Notes: a model not told the origin generated them from the letters alone. A stretch of DNA of 64,000 bases from Aspidapion aeneum (GCA_963576565.1 OY755038.1:175326907-175390906), one strand, 5' to 3'; counted from the stretch's first letter, positions 45,708-56,484 are shown. Numbers and translations are program-made.

Positions 45708-46120
45708 TGTTGGTGCAAGCAAGAAATTTCCTAATTTTCATTTTCTTTTCCGTTTCTGCGCGTTTAAAATAATTTAAATTTTCGCGCTCTAAAATATGCA
45801 TATGGGGTTTCACGGCACCGGACACGTGGAAGAGAAGCAGCGCCGCGATGAGTGCGCAAAGAACCACCGTCACAACAAGACACTAGCAAAATCACGTTCC
45901 CGAAAAAAGTGAATTTGAGGTGAAAAAACTGGACGTTTAAACGTCGACTGGAGCTGCAAGAGAGTCCGAGGTAGGTGCCTTTTCATATAAAATTCCATAT
46001 GTATCGTAACTTTCCATTTTCAATCGTCAATACCGACAATTATTTTTAAATGTGCTTGTGAAGCCAATACCGGCGACCTATTGAAGGAAATTCCGTTATT
46101 TTTCAGCCCTTGCACGCACA
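45708..46120 (+). repeat. BEL-3 3' LTR
   Basis: 413 bp, preceded by the polypurine tract TTTTGGCGGCCGGAAAA (45691-45707). It is followed by GTCAT and the remainder of BEL-2. Confidence 0.93.
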
Positions 46121-46650
46121 GTCATAATAACTTTAGCGGCGCGGGGAAAATTATGCTTTTCGTCCTCAGCTAGCTGCTGTAAGACTCTTAAAGCTAAAAA
46201 AGGAGCGGGGGTAGTAGCATATGTAACGGGTTTTAAATTATATTCTTTTATAGGTTCGGTAGGACTTAACCTCCATAAGATTTTTTGATAATTTTGATGA
46301 TGCGGGGCTAATAAAATGCCGCGAAACATTTTAGAAATATCGCAACAAAGAGCGACTTTATTTAATCTAAAATTTAATAAAATAGAACAAATGTTCTTTT
46401 GTAATTTGGGACCGGCGTAAAGCGTGTCATTTAAGGAAATTCTTCCAGTATTTGTTTGGGATACTGCGCTTGCGTTAAAAACTACTCTGAGTTTTGTGGT
46501 TAAACTTTCAGGTCTTTCAATATGGTGGTGGGGGATATAGTAACTTTTCTCCGTAAACTGTTCCCCGGGTTAGAAATTAATTCCATGTGACCTAAGTCTA
46601 AGTATTCTTGCATAAAGTCCGAATATTTTTGATAGGTTTCCGGTGTTTTA
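46121..46650 (-). pseudogene. BEL-2 RT, N-terminal part
   Basis: On the minus strand, broken frames give the conserved BEL RT entry: a segment ending in 'PHH' followed by 'LTTKLRVVFNAS', then 'GPKLQ', 'LNFRLNKVALCCDISKMF' and 'HHQNYQKILWRLSPTEPI' (46096-46329 region). It stops at the BEL-3 LTR after 'RAAKVIMT'. At least one frame change (near 46560) separates it from the upstream segment, and another lies near 46330. The catalytic box lies on the far side of BEL-3 (32520-32540). Residue wording is closest to BEL-4. Confidence 0.8.
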
Positions 46651-46651
46651 A

Positions 46652-47788
46652 TTAAGCGGTTTTCGAGAGATAAAATCTTTTTAATGCAAGTTGGCGACTA
46701 TTTGGAAAACTTGTTTCACTATTTTCACAAAAGGGTAAAGTCACGACGTAACGCCCTGTATTATCACGAAAAGAAGTATTTTTAAATATTTTTTCACATG
46801 CTTCGTCAGCCGGGGAAAGAATAGGTTTAATTTCCGGTATATTTTCAGTTTCCCAAAATTTCGATAGTGAATCATTAAGTTGATTATTTGAAATTTGGCA
46901 TAAAAGGGATACCGAAGCGAGGGGCGAGTTTGTGTTACCAATTTGTCCCATTAAAATGTACCCAAAAATTGAGTTTAATGCGATAGGCTCATTTATATTA
47001 CCTACAATACGACCATCTCTAAGAATATAAGGGAAAATATCGGCTCCAAGTAAAGCGTCGATTGCTCCCGGTCTATAGAAATAAGGGTCCGCGAGATTTA
47101 TATTTTTTATAATTCCCATTTGACTAATATTTATGTCATTTAAGGGAAGCGAAGAACAAATTTGAGGTAAAATAACTGCACTCTGTATTGATAAGGTCAG
47201 GTCAGATTGATTGCAAGGGCGAATGATCATATCAATAGATCCTAATTTTGATTGCATACTGGTCTCACCTATTCCAAAGACTTCAGTTTCAATATTAAAG
47301 CGGGGTAGGCCTAGTTTGTTGGCACATTTTAAAGATACAAAAGACAGATGCGATGCGGAATCTAAAACTCCACGAAAAGTTTGATAATTACCTCTTATAT
47401 CTTTTATTTGAAAAAGAGCGGTAGAAAGCAAAGTACTAGAGTTACTGTAACTTTGTGTAGAGTAGCAAGCACCTTGATTTTGAGTTTGCGAAGAGGATGA
47501 GTTACTAATTTCATTTCTTTCCTGCCGAAACGCGTTAATTTGTTGGCTATTTACCGGCAAATCTGCATTATTATTTTCTTGCCGTTGAGACGAGGATTCG
47601 TTTACATGGCGCAAGTCAAAATGAACTGAACTATGATGCCTTTTTTTGCAAAATCGACAATTAAAAGTGCTTTTGCATTGGAAGGTTTTATGACAATTAG
47701 AGGTACAGTTTACGCACCATCGGTTTGCTTTTAATAAATTAAATCTTTGTTGTGGCGTTTCATTTAAATAATCAGGACAAAAAGTCAA
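46652..47788 (-). pseudogene. BEL-2 zinc knuckles and protease
   Basis: This 378-residue frame starts within the zinc-knuckle region ('CVNCTSNCHKTFQC', 'CRFCKKRHH') and runs through the protease motif 'VLDSASHLSFVSLKC', again D-S-A. The conserved stretches 'ALLGADIFPYILRDGRIVG' and 'SIFGYILMGQ' follow, up to 'LALKRFYL', where a frame change near 46670 ends it. The protease would process the polyprotein and the zinc knuckles bind element RNA. Upstream it is out of frame with Gag. The first methionine is internal. Confidence 0.85.
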
Positions 47789-47879
47789 TTTATGAGTATT
47801 CGAATTGCATAAGGAACAATTATTTTGAGAGTTCTGCTGCGCGGTAAAAAATGCACGAGGCGTTTGGCGGGTATTATAG

Positions 47880-48845
47880 TTATTTTGTGGTTTTTTGAGT
47901 TATATGGGGCGGTTTTGTAAATTTGGGCTTCATAGAAAATTGTGTACTGGATGTACTGGCGGCGTTAACTACAAAAAGCGAGCTACAATGTTGATCCAAA
48001 AAATTATAGATTGATTTATATGAAGGTATTTCGGTAGGCTTACCATGAAAAACTTCAAATCGCGTTTGAATCGAACTATCAATAGATTTCAACAACTTTT
48101 GGGCTAAGACAAAGTCCCAAAAATCTGGTTGCAAACCAACAGTTTTTAAAGCTTCAATATTTTTCGTGAATATATCAAGCAAGTTTCTTAGAGCTACAAA
48201 GTCACCAGAGTTTACTTTAGGGCAATTTTCGATAGCATTCCAATAATTTTGCGCTAAAATGCGATCATTTTTATACCTTTTTACAAGATTATTGAAAACA
48301 ATAGGATAGTTTGCATCCGAAACTGGTAATTGCGTAACTAATTCCTTTGGAGGACCATCTAAATAAGTAACTAAAAGCGAGTATTTTTGTATATTTGGAA
48401 TTTGCAGATTATCATGAATCATTGTTTTAAAAAGATCATAAAAGGTAGGGAAATCATTGACATTGCCAGTAAATTTTTCAATGTCAATTTTCGGTAAACT
48501 TGGAAAATAATCAGAGGTTTGTGAACCTCCTGAAGAGTAAGGGTTAATAGTAAGTCGGCGACTTCCACTTTGAGAAGGCGGCGCAGTAGCAACATTTGTT
48601 TGAAATGAATGAAGATGCTCGATACAAGTCTTAACTTGATCCTGATCCTGGTAAATATCATTTAATAAAGCGGTGTGCTTTTTAAAGTATTCCTCTTGGA
48701 CGTTGTCAAGCTCTTCGTAACGAATCTTAAAGTTAAGATGTTTGGTTGCATCAGTTTTAGCCAATTTAGCTACCGTTAAAATTTCATTTAAATTTGAATC
48801 TTCGATGTCACGAAAGACTTTAATTTTCTTTACCTTTTCAGACAT
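47880..48845 (-). pseudogene. BEL-2 Gag
   Basis: It starts at 'MSEKVKKIKVFRDIED' (ATG at 48845), about 530 bp inside the 5' LTR. It shows the BEL Gag features 'KIDIEKFTGNVNDFPTFYDLFK', 'LVTQLPVSDANYPIVFNNLVKRY' and 'ALRNLLDIFTKNIEALKTVGL'. It lacks the zinc knuckles, which lie downstream in another frame, so a frame change near 47880 separates them. The protein would otherwise form the core of the particle. No Q/N-rich linker as long as in BEL-3 is present. Confidence 0.85.
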
Positions 48846-49377
48846 TATTTTGTAATAAATTAGGCAAAGTAAACAAAATCAAAATTTGTAGATTAAATAT
48901 TTAAAAAAATTTAATTCGATTTAAAATAGCCGTATGTAACCGTAGCCTCTTACATATAGGCATGCAAACTACAGCAAAAAGAAAAACAAATAATCATGTA
49001 GGTATTTATTTGCGCGTTATAAATTAGGAAATAAAAAACTTATATTCCGAAATTACCTACACACAGATATATCTTTCAAAAATACAAAGATAAACTTTTT
49101 GCATTTACATACACATAGCGACCCAAGACTCCAATCTCGAATATATGTCCTTGCGTTTTTTATAAAATTTGCGAGATGTAGGTATAGGTCTCCTAATACA
49201 AATTCATAGGTACCTATTTTATTTACCTATATTATAATTTTAATTTATTAATGGCGTCTCTTTCTTACTTTCACACTACTAGCGTTTGCTCTCACTCTAG
49301 CGAAAATGAATTTTTTGAAATTTCAAAAAGAAAATCAAAATGGAAATCAAAATCAGGCAATCGAAGTGATCAAAATA

Positions 49378-50144
49378 TGTAGCACTCCGATGGCTCAGAT
49401 TGGGTTTTGGTAGATACAGTGGACTATAATTAACATTGGCGCAAAAAATTCATTTAACTAGTGAAAGTAAATAATTTAAAAATTGTAGGTTAAATTTGAA
49501 AGAGAAATAAAATTGTGACATAGCCTCATGGAGAGGGACTTACCGCTGTTTTGAAGTTCCAAAGTGCAAGGTGTACACCTTTCCATAAGAGCTATGTGAC
49601 TTGAAGTTCCAACAGGATGATGGCACGATAATTTTAATTATTTGCGGTATTTTAAAGTGAATTTTCACTATTTTTTAAATTTAGATTTTAAGGTTGTCGT
49701 TTTCTAGACATGGCGACGCGCAGCACACTTTGTCTGTCTCTCTATCCTGCGCTTGCCGTTTTTTCGCACATGCGCACAGCACTTCACCCTCTATAGGAAA
49801 CCATATCACTATATTTAAAATTTTATGGATATGTGAAAAACACGATAGAGGACGCTTGTAGTGCCAAAGTATATAAAAATAAAGAAATAAGAAATAAAAT
49901 GATAATTCTTAAATTTAGAATAGAAATTACATTTTTTGCGTTTAATTCTCGCATTTTAATGCAATTTTGCTTTAGGTAAATTTTATAATAACTAATAGTT
50001 GACCCATTTACTTGGCATTAATATAAATTTAAGACTAATAATTTTATGTTCAAGACAAAATTTTAGTCCATGAAAAATAGGAAAAATAAAAGTAAAATTC
50101 AAAAATAAAAGAAAAATAAAGAGGTTTTTTATGGAAACCGAACA
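49378..50144 (-). repeat. BEL-2 5' LTR
   Basis: 767 bp, with about five differences from 29602-30367, most of them in the first 150 bp (plus-strand view). It is followed by TATTT and then the right part of the split MITE. Confidence 0.93.
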
Positions 50145-50377
50145 TATTTTTTATGTAAAAAAATTGAAATCGAATTATTAAGGAGACAACAAATTATATA
50201 AATTTCCGACATCACAGGAAAATTTTGCCAAAATTATAGCTGGGCGTGAGTTGCAATATGTACATAATGTTTTTGGTTAGATCGGATCCGTTCGTTAATT
50301 CCAATTTGCTCAGACTAATCTGTAATCACCTGACCAAAAATCCGTCGCGTCTGAGATGCAAATACCGAACGCAGCTA

Positions 50378-50681
50378 CAGTAAGCAATTTTTCACGCTGC
50401 CATAGTTCCTAAGAGACTTGGAATTTTGAATTTAAAAAAAAATAGTTTTTTTAAACTTAACCTAACCATTTTTACCTGTTATTTATAGCGGTTTTAGTTA
50501 GTAATCTCATCTGTCGTTAAAATTTTAACTTCACTATTTATTTGTTTTTAAAGTACTTACTTACTTAGTGGCATTTTGACTTCCTTGGCGGACATTTTAA
50601 CTATAAGATTGTCAATAATGTAAAAAGGGTACTAAATCTAAAAAAAAGGATCAAAACATTGAATTTAGATGACCAAGTATA
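50378..50681. other. non-coding gap
   Basis: AT-rich sequence between the split MITE and the mariner-like MITE. Nothing was recognised. Confidence 0.5.
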
Positions 50682-51370
50682 CAGGGTGTAATTTAAATGA
50701 TGCACCAAACTTTAAGGGTTGGTGCAGAAAGTCAAAACTGGAGAAAAAGTTCAAACTAGTAGTCAAAAGTTTTTTGTTTCCAAGTTAAAGCATTTGTCAA
50801 GTTTGAAGAGTGAGGTAAAACTGGGACATTTAAAAATGACAAATTTGACATTGTCAAATCATTTTCTAGTTCATTGTGATCAAAAAATTTTCTATTCCTT
50901 TTTTGGCCAAATAACCTTTGCAATAGGTATAAATTTGTAAATTTTTGTAAGAATTATTTTTTTTCTGAGCTATTATATTCACAAAACAATTTTGTGATAG
51001 GCTTTTGTAAACATCTAAAAGCCTCTTAATAATTATAAAAAATTGTGATAATAGTACCAAATTTAAAAAGATTTTTTTAAATTAAAAAAAAAACAGATCA
51101 CAGTCATAATTTTCAGTAATATTTTTTTGTTTAAATCATTTTATCACATAATTGCTACTTCTATTGTAGCACATATCTCCAAAAAATTTTGATTTTCTAT
51201 TGCAATTTTCAAGGAAGTTATAATAAAAAATCGAAAAAAAATCCTTAACTTTGCCACCCAGTATCTAAAAAATAAAGAGGTTTAATGCAAAGTGGACTGG
51301 AAAAAATATTCTTCTTTTGACCTTCTCTACCACGCCTTAAGGTTTGGTGCATCATTAAAATTACACCCTG
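50682..51370. mobile_element. complete mariner-like MITE
   Basis: Inverted termini CAGGGTGTAATTTAAATGAT and its counterpart (..ATCATTAAAATTACACCCTG) extend for about 37 bp and are flanked by TA on each side. It is the most complete copy of the MITE found broken at 13961-16979 and 24779-25164. No transposase frame was found, so it is non-autonomous. The Tc1/mariner call rests on the TA duplication and terminal style. Confidence 0.85.
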
Positions 51371-51372
51371 TA

Positions 51373-51943
51373 TTTTAATATTTTTATATAAGTTATTTAT
51401 TGTTACAATTCTAATTTTGATTTTTGAAGATGCCAAAGTTCACCAGTCACAAATATCAGGCACCGAAATTAGTACAAAAAATGCAGATCAATATCATAAT
51501 CAACAACAAAAATATATGTATAGATCTTGTCAGTCCTTATTGGTCCTGTTCAGGTTTAAAAAATACCTAACCAAACCTTACTACAATTTTTATATTCCTG
51601 CTGAGTTCTTAAAAGTAAGTCCTACCAGGTCCTGATTCTTATTGGTCGTTAACAGTATTAACATATTGATCAACCCATCGGTTTATTTCTTCGGTGCAAA
51701 TAGTTGTTTTGCAATTAAATATTTTGGGATAACGCTTCTAAAAACTTTTTTTACGAAAAACCTTCAAATTTTAAAAAAATTTTAAATTTTTGAAAAATTC
51801 TTAAAACCTTAAAACAATAAATTTTTAAAAAAATTCTTAAAACCTATAAATTCTCAGGATATATTTCAACACTCGACTCAATGGACTCAGGTCTACTACT
51901 GACTACAAATAGTTAGCAGAGTCATATCGCAAGAAAATTGCGT
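51373..51943. other. non-coding gap
   Basis: AT-rich with short frames only. No gene or paired repeat was recognised. Confidence 0.45.
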
Positions 51944-52304
51944 AAAGTATTTTTTATACGACTGTCTTGTAAAAGGGGGTTTTGCGCACGGAGAACACGA
52001 TCTGAAAATCTCATTTTGCGCACGCTGTGTGCAAAACGTTTTGCACAAGCTTATGTCATTTTTGCGCACGCCTATGTCATTTCTGCATACTGGTCTCCCG
52101 TCATTGTGATTTTTGTTGTTGTCACCCATCAATCTAAGTTGGCTTAGTTCGGTAGCAACCGTCACTGCTCGTATGTTTTGTTGATTAGATACGTCAAAAA
52201 ATTGTTGAATTTTTAAGGTTTTGTTGTAAAAATGTCGGAAATAAAAACAAGTTAAATTAAAATTTGATTTTTCTTTCTTTATTAGCAGTCGTATAAAAAA
52301 TATT
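51944..52304. mobile_element. possible MITE with inverted TATTTTTTATACGACTG ends
   Basis: About 18 bp at 51944-51961 is repeated in inverted orientation at 52284-52304 (CAGTCGTATAAAAAATAT). The interior has repeated 'ttttgcgcacg' words. No clear target duplication was found. A frame of 160 codons on the minus strand spans it but has no family features. Confidence 0.4.
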
Positions 52305-52311
52305 GTAACAA

Positions 52312-52425
52312 ACTCGTTTGAAAACCTCTTTGCACACTCCCTCGACTTGTAGACCTCGCCTTCGGCTCGGTCTACCAAACTGTCTCGATCGTGTGCAAAA
52401 AGTCGTTTTCAAACCTTGTTGTTTA
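52312..52425. repeat. imperfect foldback
   Basis: Words pair across a centre near 52365: TTTGAAAAC with GTTTTCAAA, TGCACAC with GTGTGCA, TAGACC with GGTCTA, and GCC TTCG GGC-like at the tip. It could form a long hairpin if transcribed. Confidence 0.6.
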
Positions 52426-53128
52426 AATAACTATATTAGACATTTTTGAATATTCTGTGTATTTTAAATATTTTATCAAAAAAAGTGTAATCGGAAGCCG
52501 AGTTGTACGGCGCCCAATGTTTTTTTAATCTAATTTGTCTATAAAAGACGTAACGAAGTGGATAATGAAAAAAAAAATCGTGTTAATTATATTATTTATG
52601 GACTTCCTATGTTAAAAGTCATTTTATTTATTTTTATTTTACTTTTATTTTTATTTTACTCCGCCACTGCCTACATCTACGATTAAACCGCACCTATCAC
52701 AGACATACGTAGTAAAGCAACAACCCGGCGTTGCCACATAAGAACAAAACTAAAACAAAACACGTTTTGTATCTCTTTCCCACTCACTAAATTTTGTTTT
52801 GCATACCGTTCCAAAACAAAAATTAATTTATGAATGAAATACAAGCCTATTCCAAGTCTACTACTTGAAGTTAATGAAACTAACCAAAATCTAGACCGAG
52901 TTTTAAGAACTTTAGTACTTTAGCATTTTAGACCCTTTGGTAAATACTGGTGATAAAGTTCTTTAGTAATCCTTCCCAAAATTTACAAATGAATTTGCGA
53001 TCTTTTGTTAGCTTTTAAAGAAAACCAAACTTTTTAGCAAATTTAATAAAAAGTTTTACTTTTGAAATAGGTTTTAAAGCAGAATATTATATTTTATTTG
53101 CGTACCAATATTTGATGGGAATCCGAAT
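52426..53128. other. non-coding gap
   Basis: No genes recognised. Short T-rich and A-rich tracts only. Confidence 0.45.
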
Positions 53129-53137
53129 GATTTATAT

Positions 53138-53578
53138 GGCTCCGGGACGAAATGGCGATATTTAAAATGCAAATTTGAAAGAGACTTTATTTGTCAGTGG
53201 TACAAAATAGCGCAATTCAAAACTGCGCAGGCCATAACAGCGTGACCAAAATAGCCTAGGACAAAATAGCGTATGGTCATAAAAACTTATGATAAAATAG
53301 CGCATGGTCAAAATAGCGCATGACAAAATAACGCAGCACAGGCCAAAATAGTGCAGACCAAAAAGCGCAAGCCAAAAAAGCGCAGGCCTAGAAAGCGCTT
53401 GCCCAAAAAAGCGCATTCTCAAAATAACGACTTCTTTCCACACCCTCTAGGATCCCGGCAAAAGTCAGGAAAGGTTTTTTTTTAAATATGCTTAGTCGCT
53501 ATTTTGTTACCACGTCACTATTTCGAAACCGCTATTTTAATACCCGCTATTTGTACATGGCTATTTCGTTCCGGAGCC
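53138..53578. mobile_element. MULE-like MITE with 9-bp duplication and repetitive core
   Basis: The ends GGCTCCGGGACGAAATGGC and GGCTATTTCGTTCCGGAGCC are inverted repeats. The flanks are exact 9-bp duplications GATTTATAT (53129-53137 and 53579-53587), the length produced by Mutator-type transposases. The core is a degenerate array of a short unit around CAAAATAGCGCA, in the opposite sense near the right end. There is no transposase. Confidence 0.8.
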
Positions 53579-53939
53579 GATTTATATAGGTTTTTAACTT
53601 TTTAATAGAGAAATTTGAAGGAAAAGCAAGCATTTACGACGTCTATACGCGCTTGAAAGCGGTTTTAAATAAAATCGGTTGTGCTCCTTAAAACGGGTTT
53701 AATGGTATTTATACAACAAATCGTTTTAAACTAAAATCGCTTTTAGTGCTTGAAACGGTTTTAATAGTACGACAATATTTTTAAGCCGTCCCACATTGGT
53801 TTCAGGACCCTGTTTTCGTGGCCAAAATTCCATTTTTTGAGTAATTTTAATCGAACTTCTAAGTACGACTGATATAATTCTTGATGACTTGAACGTAGTT
53901 TTGGTCTTTTTAGAGGGGGTGGGGTACCACATCGGATCT

Positions 53940-54310
53940 ATTTTCGATTTCACGTTAACCGAGTTCAATAAAATTTGGAAACGGATTGGTGGTAGAATAT
54001 GATTACAAAAAATCAACTCTCACCCCCTCTCTCACCTCCTACCCCTACCCCCACCCCTCTATAAAAATGTATTATTTGAGTAGTTCCTGTCGACCGAATT
54101 CAATAAAATTTGGCATATGGATGTAGGATCGGTGGTATAGTAATATAACGGAAATTCAGCCCCTCCTCCCCTTCCCCCCACCGCTACTCCCACACACTTA
54201 ATAAAAAATGCGTTTTTCGAGACCTTCCGTTAACGATTTCAACAGGATATAAAATAGGTGATAGAATAATATTACAAAAAGCAGCCTTCAACCCTACCCC
54301 CACCTACAGA
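53940..54310. repeat. diverged tandem repeats with C-rich blocks
   Basis: Three units of roughly 120-130 bp share 'gttaaccgagttcaataaaatttgg', a 'ggtggtagaatatgattac' word and a CCCC-rich block with 'tataaaaaatg'. They are strongly diverged. Confidence 0.6.
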
Positions 54311-54581
54311 AATGTGGTTTAAGTGTCTATAATGACTGCTATAGTAGCGCACTAAAATAACTTTCTGATGAGAGGGAGGAATGCTACATAATGTGTGTAT
54401 ATTTTTCTTCAAACAAATAAATAACAGGATAAAAACAAAACATGAAAAACTTAAATGAACAGAATTCTAATCAAGAGTATTCTATCTGTATATGATATGT
54501 GATGAAAATATTCTTCGATTTATAAATTGTCAATTTAATATAATAGGTACATAATATTATTATAAATATTTTAAAATAAAG

Positions 54582-54925
54582 CTATTCTATATAACCAAAA
54601 CGGAACTCAAAACTAATTAAATATCCAGATGATGCAAGCCGGGATTTGTTAGATTGGTTTGCCTTATAAGCGTCATTAGCATTGACCAAAAGATCTTCTT
54701 CTAGCCAAGATTTCCACTAAATTAAAAAAGTATGTTTTTTTCGAGAAACTGCGTTCCACCTTTCATTAATCAAGTGATACAAGCGATTTATTTTTACCAC
54801 AGAATCTTCTGAAATTTGTGGAACACGAGATCTAATAAAACTTAGAAGATGATCTTTTTTGCCTGCTTTTTCCGGCACTGAAAGCCATTCTTCAAAAAGG
54901 AGAGATCCATGTTCTCCGTCTTGAT
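54582..54925 (-). pseudogene. exon-like open frame with splice acceptor, protein unidentified
   Basis: On the minus strand a pyrimidine-rich tract and TTCCAG acceptor (AG at 54927-54926) lead into an open frame, 'QDGEHGSLLFEEWLSV', 'KKDHLLSFIRSRVPQISED' and 'INRLYHLINERWNAVSRKKH'. It stops at 54717-54719, then continues in the same frame with 'WKSWLEEDLLVNANDAYKAN' to a TAG at 54582-54584. The order 'ERW..V.RKKHTFL' then 'W..WLEEDL' resembles the N-terminal part of uncharacterised arthropod proteins often linked to transposons. It is either a terminal exon ending at the first stop or a decayed copy with one nonsense codon. No confident upstream exon was found. Confidence 0.45.
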
Positions 54926-54926
54926 C

Positions 54927-55960
54927 TGGAATAAAAAATTAAAGTATATTTCTACACGGCTCAACACTGGTGAATATTTCAAGATAATAATGATAATCTC
55001 GGCCATAACCAAACAGTCACAGTTAAAAAAAAACAGTTCTTTTTTTATTTCCTAATAAATCTATTTAAGTTATCTCTCTCTGAGTATATGAGGAAGAATG
55101 AGTGCTTTTGGGACATTCACTTTAATTTTGTTTAATGTCGCATTAAAAAACCTAATCAAAAAGCGAAGGGTACAGCTTTTGAAAATTGTCTGCCATTTTG
55201 AATTTTAGAAAAAACTTAAATTTTAAACCGAAATAGAAAATTCGTATAGGTACATTCCTACATAAAAAAATTGTTTTGTTTCAGATTCGTTGTCTACTAC
55301 ATTTTGTGTCATTCTTATAACTTGTATCTGTCTGGATCTAAAACTAGGGGGGCAATTCTTTAAAATTTGAAATAATTTGAAACAATCTGAAAAAATTTGA
55401 CGCCTCAAATTTTAGCCCTAAATCATGGCAACATCGTAAATGTCAGTTTCTTGTACAGCGTCAAAAACCGAAAAATATAATCTAAAACCTAACTTTAAAC
55501 TCGATTGCTGATAATTCAATATTTTTCCGGGATTGTTGATGATGCACAGGTTCTTAAAAAATTGTATTTTTCCGGAAAAAAACAATAACAAAACTATGAG
55601 ACGTTTTTCTTACTTCGTTAAAGTTGGATTCAAATAACACGAACATAACATGCAAAGCGAACCAAACGGAATGGCTAAGTACAGCCGACCACAAAATCAA
55701 ACGAAATATTATTTTAACGAAATCAAATGAATTTTAGGAAAGAAAACTATTAGGCTTGATAAGTTATGATATGAAAAAAAAAATAATTTTCGGATTTATT
55801 GCAACCCGTGGCACAAAAAATAACCTTTGATTATATAAATATCAAACTTCTTATTATTATTATCATATAATTAAAAATAATGATTGTCTAATATTTCTTA
55901 TGATCAGGTATGAGAAGAGATAGAAAAAAAGTCTGCCAAACCCAGGTTATAAAGGTTAGG
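54927..55960. other. non-coding gap
   Basis: AT-rich. A short minus-strand frame at 55223-55408 was considered as a partner exon for the preceding feature, but its possible donor does not keep frame. Confidence 0.4.
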
Positions 55961-56484
55961 TTCAGGTCTGCTACAGGGTGACCTTAAAATCTATTATAGA
56001 TTTGTTTAGAAATTCTAGTTCTCTACTTAACAATAAAAAGTTGAAAATAGCCCAAAAAGTTAAACTATGTATTAACGGATTATTTCAAATTTAGGTTCAG
56101 GGGGTGAGTTACAGGGTGATATCAAAAATAATTGTACAATTTACATTGTTAAAAACAACAGGAGTTTTACTTAGCAAACAAGAGTTAGAAATACCTTAAA
56201 AAATCATATCACTAACTTATTGTATTACCTTTAGAGCCAGCAAGTGAGCTACTGGGTGATATCGAAATTACTAGTGTATTTTTCTAAAAATCACATTTTT
56301 AGAAAACAATGTTGTCAAGAGCTTTCGTTATCAAAAAATGCTTACGAACACGTTAAAAAATCATAACATTAACTGACTGTATTACCTTTAGGTCCTTGGA
56401 GTAAGGTACAGGGTGATATCAAAATTAGTAAAACACTTTTGTAAAAATCACAATTTTAAAAATCAACTTTATCAGGAGTCTTGG
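55960..56484. repeat. tandem repeat of about 140 bp interrupted by BEL-4
   Basis: Four diverged units anchored by ACAGGGTGATATC-type words at 55973, 56111, 56251 and 56408, each preceded by 'taccttta' or similar. BEL-4 inserted into or next to the last unit. Confidence 0.7.

Larger units (their letters stand above)
32550..46120 (+). mobile_element. BEL-3: BEL/Pao element inside BEL-2, split by Gypsy
   Basis: 413-bp LTRs (32550-32962 and 45708-46120, beginning TGTTGG and ending GCACA) are flanked by an exact GTCAT duplication (32545-32549 and 46121-46125). On the plus strand it carries Gag, zinc knuckles, protease, RT and RNase H (33685-37516) and, after the Gypsy insertion, the integrase (44067-45504). 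The LTRs differ at one base (32937 region versus 46082 region), yet the coding part has at least three deletion or frame-change sites and a stop. The insertion point in BEL-2 is just upstream of the BEL-2 RT catalytic box. Confidence 0.93.
29602..50144 (-). mobile_element. BEL-2: BEL/Pao element split by BEL-3
   Basis: The LTRs (29602-30367 and 49378-50144, beginning TGTAGC and ending CGAACA) are flanked by an exact 5-bp duplication TATTT (29597-29601 and 50145-50149). The minus-strand coding order is Gag (48845-47880), zinc knuckles, protease, RT start (to 46126), then after BEL-3 the RT active site, RNase H and integrase (32549-30352). Beyond the BEL-3 insertion it has frame changes near 47880 and 46670, a deletion removing the N-terminal part of RNase H, and a stop at 31678. 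The LTRs differ at only about five positions. Confidence 0.92.
29431..50377. mobile_element. MITE split by BEL-2
   Basis: Inverted termini TAGCTGCGTTCGGTATTT (29431-29448) and AAATACCGAACGCAGCTA (50360-50377) are exact reverse complements and are flanked by CAG on both sides. Without BEL-2 they would bound a non-coding element of roughly 400 bp. Both flanks of BEL-2 therefore belong to one older MITE. The superfamily is uncertain; a TA or 3-bp target duplication is possible. Confidence 0.75.

Noticed and set aside
51896..52378. 160-codon minus-strand frame
   Set aside because: It spans an inverted-repeat element and a foldback, has no family resemblance and seems to be open by chance.
55223..55408. 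Upstream exon partner of the 54582-54925 frame
   Set aside because: The only plausible donor (TAT|GTAGGA) does not preserve the reading frame into 54925, and the protein shows no recognisable continuity.
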